From: Bacteroidales bacterium
Lineage (GTDB): Bacteria > Bacteroidota > Bacteroidia > Bacteroidales > GWA2-32-17
Assembly (NCBI GenBank): GCA_013314715.1
Contig: JABUFC010000016.1
Location: forward strand, 1 to 57,933
Length of the DNA: 57,933 nt
Reading direction: 5' to 3'
Shown here: positions 54,177 through 57,933 of the stretch, piece after piece
Numbering within the stretch: the first letter of the stretch is position 1
Layout: each line of letters begins with the position of its first letter
Notes under the pieces: model-generated
Databases searched by the model: none
The model's input: only the letters and a program-made list of their open reading frames with translations
Told to the model about the DNA's origin: nothing
Position numbers and translations under genes: made by a program

Positions 54177-56207
54177 ATGACAAACGAAGAAACCGAAAAA
54201 AACCTAGAGGCTGCACGTCAGCTAATTGAAAAAATTAAAGAACAACTTGGTTACGAAAACGAAAAAATAGAGGAGTTTAAACTTAAAATGTATCGCGAAA
54301 ATGATTTTAAAGTAAGCAAATTTCAAGCTTACACGGGTCCAAATTATTATTTAGACCGTGCTGCATTAGTATTTAACATTTTTATATCACCTGTTGGTGA
54401 TAGTGTTGATTTTTTTAAAGAACACGTTTCGAAAGTTTTTCCCAAAGCTTTAGAATGGGAAACGCCGTATGTTATTGACTTATTCTGCAAAGTTTTGCTC
54501 GAAACGTTGAAAATGGATATAGATTTGTTTATCAATAAGTATTCTATTTCGACCGATGGCGATGAGTATGTTGTTGCCATAGAATATCTCGATAAAAAAG
54601 TAGCTAAAGAAGCCGTTTATTTAGTTTCCGATTGGTTTTATGCTATTACCAACGACGATTATAAATTCGATTTCGTTAAGAAATGGCAAGAGCTTCAAGC
54701 AAAATTTGACAAAACCTTATATGGTGGACCCACAATATATTCGCTTATTGAAGCAGGTTTAAAACGCGATATTCCTGTTATTTATCTATACGAAGAAAAT
54801 CAATTCATGTGGGGTTATGGGAAAAAACAACTCAGAGGGCGCTCTACCACTTTCCATAATGACGGAATAAAAGATACAGAGTTTACCATGTATAAGGATA
54901 TGGTAGGCGATTTTCTTGTAAAATGTGGATTCCCAACTCCTCAAGGAACCAATTGTTATACTGAAGAAGAGGTATTAGAGGCAGTAAAAAAATTATCTTT
55001 CCCTGTAGTTGTAAAGCCCGTTGCTGGACATAAAGGACAAGGAGTTACTACCGGAATAGAAAATGAAGCACAAGCATTAGAGGCATTCAGAAAAATTGTA
55101 AAAGCTGCTCAAGAAGAAGGAGTAAATTTTGATGGTGCTTTGGTTCAACAGCAAATTTATGGAACCGACCACCGTTTATTAGCAGTAGGTGGAAAATTTG
55201 TGGCTGCCCTTGAGCGTGTTCCGGCCTATGTTGATGGTGACGGTATTAATACCATTGAAAAGCTTATTGAAGAAGAAAATAAAAAAATAATTCGTTTAGA
55301 TAATGCTCGTTCGCCTTTATGTAAAATTAAGATTGATGATAATTTAATTGAATTTTTAAAATTACAAGGCTTAACATTAAATGATGTGCCTAAAGCTGGT
55401 GAGCGTATTACTTTACGTCGTGTGGCTAATATTTCGGCCGGTGGTGTGTCAATAAATGTAACAGATAAAATTCACCCACTTAATGTAAAAATGGTAGAAG
55501 ACATTGCTTCGTATTTCAACGTGCGTTGTTTAGGTATAGATGTTTTGGCTCAAGATATTGCTAAACCTTGGACTGAAGGTAATTTTGGAATTATCGAAAT
55601 AAATGCAGGTCCTGGAGTATTTATGCATTTAGCTCCTGCTTACGGTGGTAGCATTGATGTGCCAGGCAAAATTATTCTTTCACATTTTAAACGTCCCGAA
55701 AATTCTCGCATTCCAATAATTGCTGCTAATTATGTTACACAAGAATTCGCTAATTTGCTTAATGCAAAATTACACGAAATCAATCCTAAAGTATTTTTCA
55801 GCAGCTTAACACGTAAAGGAGTGTATTTTAATGGCGAATATTTCTATAATAATCCCAATCATGATGCTAACGTAGAAAACATGCTACGTCATCCTAAAGT
55901 TGATTTTGCACTGATTATGCATGAGTCGGATGATATTTATGATTTTGGAATGGTTCATCGTGGCGCCGATCTTGTTATTCTTGACGAGCCTCGTTATGCA
56001 GAAGAAAAAACATTATTAAGTCAATTATTGCCAGGTGGGCATGTTTTATGGGTAGATGGTAATCAGATTTATTTAAAAAATAACGGCGATGTACTCAATT
56101 CAACAACATTCGATGAAAATAATCCCGACGATAAAGAACAAAAAATGTTATCGCTTATTGAACCATTGTTGCCCGAATTATTATATAAATATGAATTCAA
56201 CGATTAA
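54177..56207 (+). CDS. Cyanophycin synthetase-like ATP-grasp ligase with degenerate Mur-ligase domain
   Basis: The protein has 676 residues against about 870-900 for CphA. A CphA-type N-domain (YTGPNYYLDRA near 52-62) precedes an ATP-grasp domain (about 235-505) with SFPVVVKPVAGHKGQGV (274-290) and GIIEINAGPGVFMHLAP (471-487). CphA continues with RIPIVAVTGTNGKTT, the Mur-ligase P-loop. Here the aligned stretch is RIPIIAANYVTQEFANLL, so the P-loop is lost. The remaining C-terminal ~165 residues still match the start of the Mur-like part (GVYFNGEYFYN, MLRHPKVDFALIM, GADLVILDEP). In CphA the ATP-grasp adds Asp and the Mur part adds Arg. Here only the ATP-grasp activity looks intact. Confidence 0.82.
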   Translation: MTNEETEKNLEAARQLIEKIKEQLGYENEKIEEFKLKMYRENDFKVSKFQAYTGPNYYLDRAALVFNIFISPVGDSVDFFKEHVSKVFPKALEWETPYVIDLFCKVLLETLKMDIDLFINKYSISTDGDEYVVAIEYLDKKVAKEAVYLVSDWFYAITNDDYKFDFVKKWQELQAKFDKTLYGGPTIYSLIEAGLKRDIPVIYLYEENQFMWGYGKKQLRGRSTTFHNDGIKDTEFTMYKDMVGDFLVKCGFPTPQGTNCYTEEEVLEAVKKLSFPVVVKPVAGHKGQGVTTGIENEAQALEAFRKIVKAAQEEGVNFDGALVQQQIYGTDHRLLAVGGKFVAALERVPAYVDGDGINTIEKLIEEENKKIIRLDNARSPLCKIKIDDNLIEFLKLQGLTLNDVPKAGERITLRRVANISAGGVSINVTDKIHPLNVKMVEDIASYFNVRCLGIDVLAQDIAKPWTEGNFGIIEINAGPGVFMHLAPAYGGSIDVPGKIILSHFKRPENSRIPIIAANYVTQEFANLLNAKLHEINPKVFFSSLTRKGVYFNGEYFYNNPNHDANVENMLRHPKVDFALIMHESDDIYDFGMVHRGADLVILDEPRYAEEKTLLSQLLPGGHVLWVDGNQIYLKNNGDVLNSTTFDENNPDDKEQKMLSLIEPLLPELLYKYEFND

Positions 56208-56232
56208 AATTATCAATAAAATTATTTAAGAA

Positions 56233-56262
56233 AGAGGCTGTCTCAAAAGAGCAGCCTTTTTT
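56233..56262 (+). terminator. Terminator after the CphA-like gene
   Basis: GAGGCTG (56234-56240) pairs with CAGCCT (56252-56257) with an inner TCTC/GAG possibility, followed by T6. It belongs to the same AGGCTGTCTCAAAA hairpin family as 9625 and 13810. Confidence 0.8.
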
Positions 56263-56283
56263 CTAACAATTAAATAGAATTTG

Positions 56284-56291
56284 TATCTTTG
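56284..56291 (+). promoter_or_regulatory. -7 box of the T9SS cargo gene
   Basis: TATCTTTG matches TAnnTTTG, 18 bases before the ATG at 56310. No clear -33 is visible. Confidence 0.5.
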
Positions 56292-56309
56292 AGCAAAAAT
56301 TAATATTAT

Positions 56310-57350
56310 ATGAAACACTTAATTACATTAATATTATTATTTTTTTTTACAAATATATTTGCACAAATAACTATTACACAAACCGATTTGCCGACGGTTA
56401 ATGATACTATTTATTATAAAATGGGAATTATAAATAATTTCGATTCAAATGTTACGGGGGCAAATGTAGTATGGGATTTTAGTCAAGTATCTTTTAATAA
56501 TCAACGGGCAGATACTATTATTTCTGTAACATCAACTCCAATTGTATATAATGTAATTTTTAACTTTACTATAGCCAATTTAGCCTTTATAAATCAAACT
56601 CCGCCAAGCTTGGGGGTTGGAATAACCGTATCGGATTATTATGATTTTTATAAAAAAACGAGTTCTTATTATCGTAAGGCTGGTTTTGGAGCCACTATCA
56701 ATGGGGTTCAAACACCGGTAAAATATGACTATCCTGAATTATATTTTAAATTACCTTTAACTTATGGAACAACTGATTCGTCGGTTTCTTCATATGGCTT
56801 ATCAATCCCCAATTATGGTTATTATGGACAAACGATCAATCGCAAACATATAGCCGATGGATGGGGGACGCTGATAACTCCTTTCGGCACTTACAATGCC
56901 ATTCGTGTAAAGGAAACGGTGAATATTACCGATACAATATTTAGTGAATCAATGAATTTTGGATATACCATAAATCGACCTGTTAGTTACGAATATTATT
57001 GGTTGGCTAATGGAATGAAAGGTCATGTAGTGAAAATAACTAAAAATGGACCATCTAATATTATTGAAGTTCGTTATGATCCTCTACTTTTTGTAAATAA
57101 TTTGTCGAATACCGATATTTATGTGTTTCCCAACCCAGCTGCAAACCAATTATTTATTAATCAACTACCTGAAGGTGTTAAGCATATTGCTCTAACGAAT
57201 ATATTGGGACAAGTATGTTTTAATAGTCAAAGTATTGAAAAAAATATAATGCTTAATATAAGCACATTGCCTAATGGAATATACTTTATTGAAATAAAAA
57301 CTTCCAAAGGATGCTTTAAAAAGACCATCGTAGTGGATAATAAACAATAA
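56310..57350 (+). CDS. T9SS cargo protein with type A sorting domain
   Basis: A 346-residue secreted protein with signal peptide MKHLITLILLFFFTNIFAQ, a beta-rich middle (WDFSQVSFNNQRADT near 50-64) without a catalytic motif, and a type A T9SS sorting domain from about 272 (VFPNPAANQLFIN ... NILGQVCFNS ... LPNGIYFIEIK). It should be exported to the cell surface. The function of the middle part is unknown. It has its own promoter and no nearby partner gene. Confidence 0.85.
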   Translation: MKHLITLILLFFFTNIFAQITITQTDLPTVNDTIYYKMGIINNFDSNVTGANVVWDFSQVSFNNQRADTIISVTSTPIVYNVIFNFTIANLAFINQTPPSLGVGITVSDYYDFYKKTSSYYRKAGFGATINGVQTPVKYDYPELYFKLPLTYGTTDSSVSSYGLSIPNYGYYGQTINRKHIADGWGTLITPFGTYNAIRVKETVNITDTIFSESMNFGYTINRPVSYEYYWLANGMKGHVVKITKNGPSNIIEVRYDPLLFVNNLSNTDIYVFPNPAANQLFINQLPEGVKHIALTNILGQVCFNSQSIEKNIMLNISTLPNGIYFIEIKTSKGCFKKTIVVDNKQ

Positions 57351-57495
57351 TTGACCTTGATAAAATAAGGAATATTCGAGCAAAACTCGTTTAACTAAAT
57401 AAATACGTTTTACAAATAGAAGACCTAAGGCGATTTATAAAGTTATAAAAAGCTTCTTTTAATTTTCAAGCCAAATTAAACCAAAATTAATCATT

Positions 57496-57678
57496 GAAAC
57501 CTTTGCAAAACTTCTTTTTTGGTCGAGTCCAACCTTTCTCTCGTCATTCTGAGCTTGTCGAAGAATGACCCCATTGCCCATTTTGTTTTGCGTATGGTTA
57601 TACCTCGACAGGCTCGGTATGACGGTGGGTGTAGAGTTTATTCTTCTAAAAATATTACTTTGAGACCTTTGCAAAACT
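57496..57678. repeat. Repeat-family fragment with two direct GA(A/G)ACCTTTGCAAAACT termini
   Basis: GAAACCTTTGCAAAACT (57496-57512) and GAGACCTTTGCAAAACT (57662-57678) flank hairpin-prone DNA: TCATTCT / AGAATGA at 57543-57567 and ATACC / GGTAT near 57600-57620. The two termini are in the same orientation, unlike the inverted pair at 9746-10093. Confidence 0.65.
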
Positions 57679-57754
57679 CCTTTTTTCTTCTCATATAATT
57701 GAAAAAAAATTGAAAATAAGATTGATTTTTTTACGATTACTATTGTTTTATTCT

Positions 57755-57823
57755 AATTTTGCTAAGGTCTTATTTTCTGATTTTTTTAATTTTATATCGT
57801 TAAAATGAGTCCTTTGCAAGGCT
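57755..57823. repeat. Degenerate terminus copies
   Basis: AATTTTGCTAAGGTCTT (57755-57771) matches the inverted terminus at 14 of 17 positions and GAGTCCTTTGCAAGGCT (57807-57823) is a further direct copy with mismatches. These are probably decayed ends of the same element family. Confidence 0.45.
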
Positions 57824-57904
57824 ATTAACATGCAAATATGTGATTGTTAATAACTTATTGATGTTTTTATTTAAAATTCCAGAAATAATGGTTATTTTAG
57901 CGTT

Positions 57905-57933
57905 ATGAAATTAGAAAAATCAGGAAATATGAC
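57905..57933 (+). CDS. Possible 5' end of the next gene
   Basis: An ATG at 57905 opens a frame of nine codons (MKLEKSGNM) that runs off the window. TATTTTAG a few bases upstream is one mismatch from the -7 consensus. The identity cannot be determined. Confidence 0.3.

Larger units (their letters stand above)
57351..57904. other. Non-coding stretch rich in repeat fragments
   Basis: No credible gene is present. It contains the element fragments described separately (57496-57678, 57755-57823) and AT-rich DNA between them. The open frame on the minus strand (57459-57674) lies within the repeat and is not called. Confidence 0.5.

Noticed and set aside
57459-57674. A 71-codon minus-strand frame
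   Set aside because: It is formed by the repeat fragments near 57.5 kb and has no protein-like composition.

Overview
The window reads as a chromosomal segment of a Bacteroidota bacterium, most likely Bacteroidales-like. The evidence is AT-rich DNA, three proteins ending in type IX secretion (T9SS) C-terminal sorting domains, a PorP/SprF-type T9SS membrane protein, recurring -7 boxes of the TAnnTTTG type, a tmRNA with an ALAA-ending tag, a type III glutamine synthetase and an S46 dipeptidyl-peptidase. A gingipain-like C25 protease, the S46 peptidase and ornithine aminotransferase suggest a peptide- and amino-acid-using lifestyle (inference).

Layout. 0-5.1 kb: 3' part of a BatA-like protein, ornithine aminotransferase, a nucleoside-sugar epimerase-like SDR and an outer-membrane barrel protein. 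5.1-5.5 kb: tmRNA. 5.9-9.6 kb: gingipain-like secreted protease. 9.7-10.1 kb: a non-coding element with inverted termini. 10.2-26.0 kb: mostly housekeeping (DusB, YdcF/ElyC, DUF2795, PNPOx-like, SiaB/SiaC, MarC, DPP7-type peptidase, FabI, Dxs, PorP/SprF, a glycosyltransferase), ending in a long repeat-built T9SS surface protein.

26.1-44.1 kb is an 18-kb accessory biosynthetic region. It starts with a tight plus-strand operon of three radical SAM proteins carrying an N-terminal SPASM/twitch-like cysteine domain, a sulfotransferase, and a B12-binding-type radical SAM protein. Two SGNH hydrolases plus DUF5989 (minus strand) and SxtJ plus a NodU/CmcH carbamoyltransferase (plus strand) diverge from a common promoter. 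A transglutaminase-like protein and a GT2 glycosyltransferase follow. Then comes a four-gene fatty-acid-synthase-like operon (FabL-like reductase, dehydratase, ketosynthase, acyl carrier protein), with a divergent classical radical SAM/SPASM protein closing the region. Together these could build an acylated, sulfated, carbamoylated and radical-modified lipid or glycan. The product is unknown, and this is the best candidate in the window for an undescribed system.

44.1-57.9 kb: a secreted protein, a lipoprotein, LspA, a giant sensor with adenylate cyclase and HD domains in one chain, a universal stress protein, TrpS, glutamine synthetase III, a cyanophycin-synthetase-like ATP-grasp protein whose Mur-ligase part has lost its P-loop, and a small T9SS cargo protein. 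The window ends in non-coding DNA with fragments of the same repeat family seen near 10 kb.

All assignments come from reading motifs and family resemblance. No database search was run.
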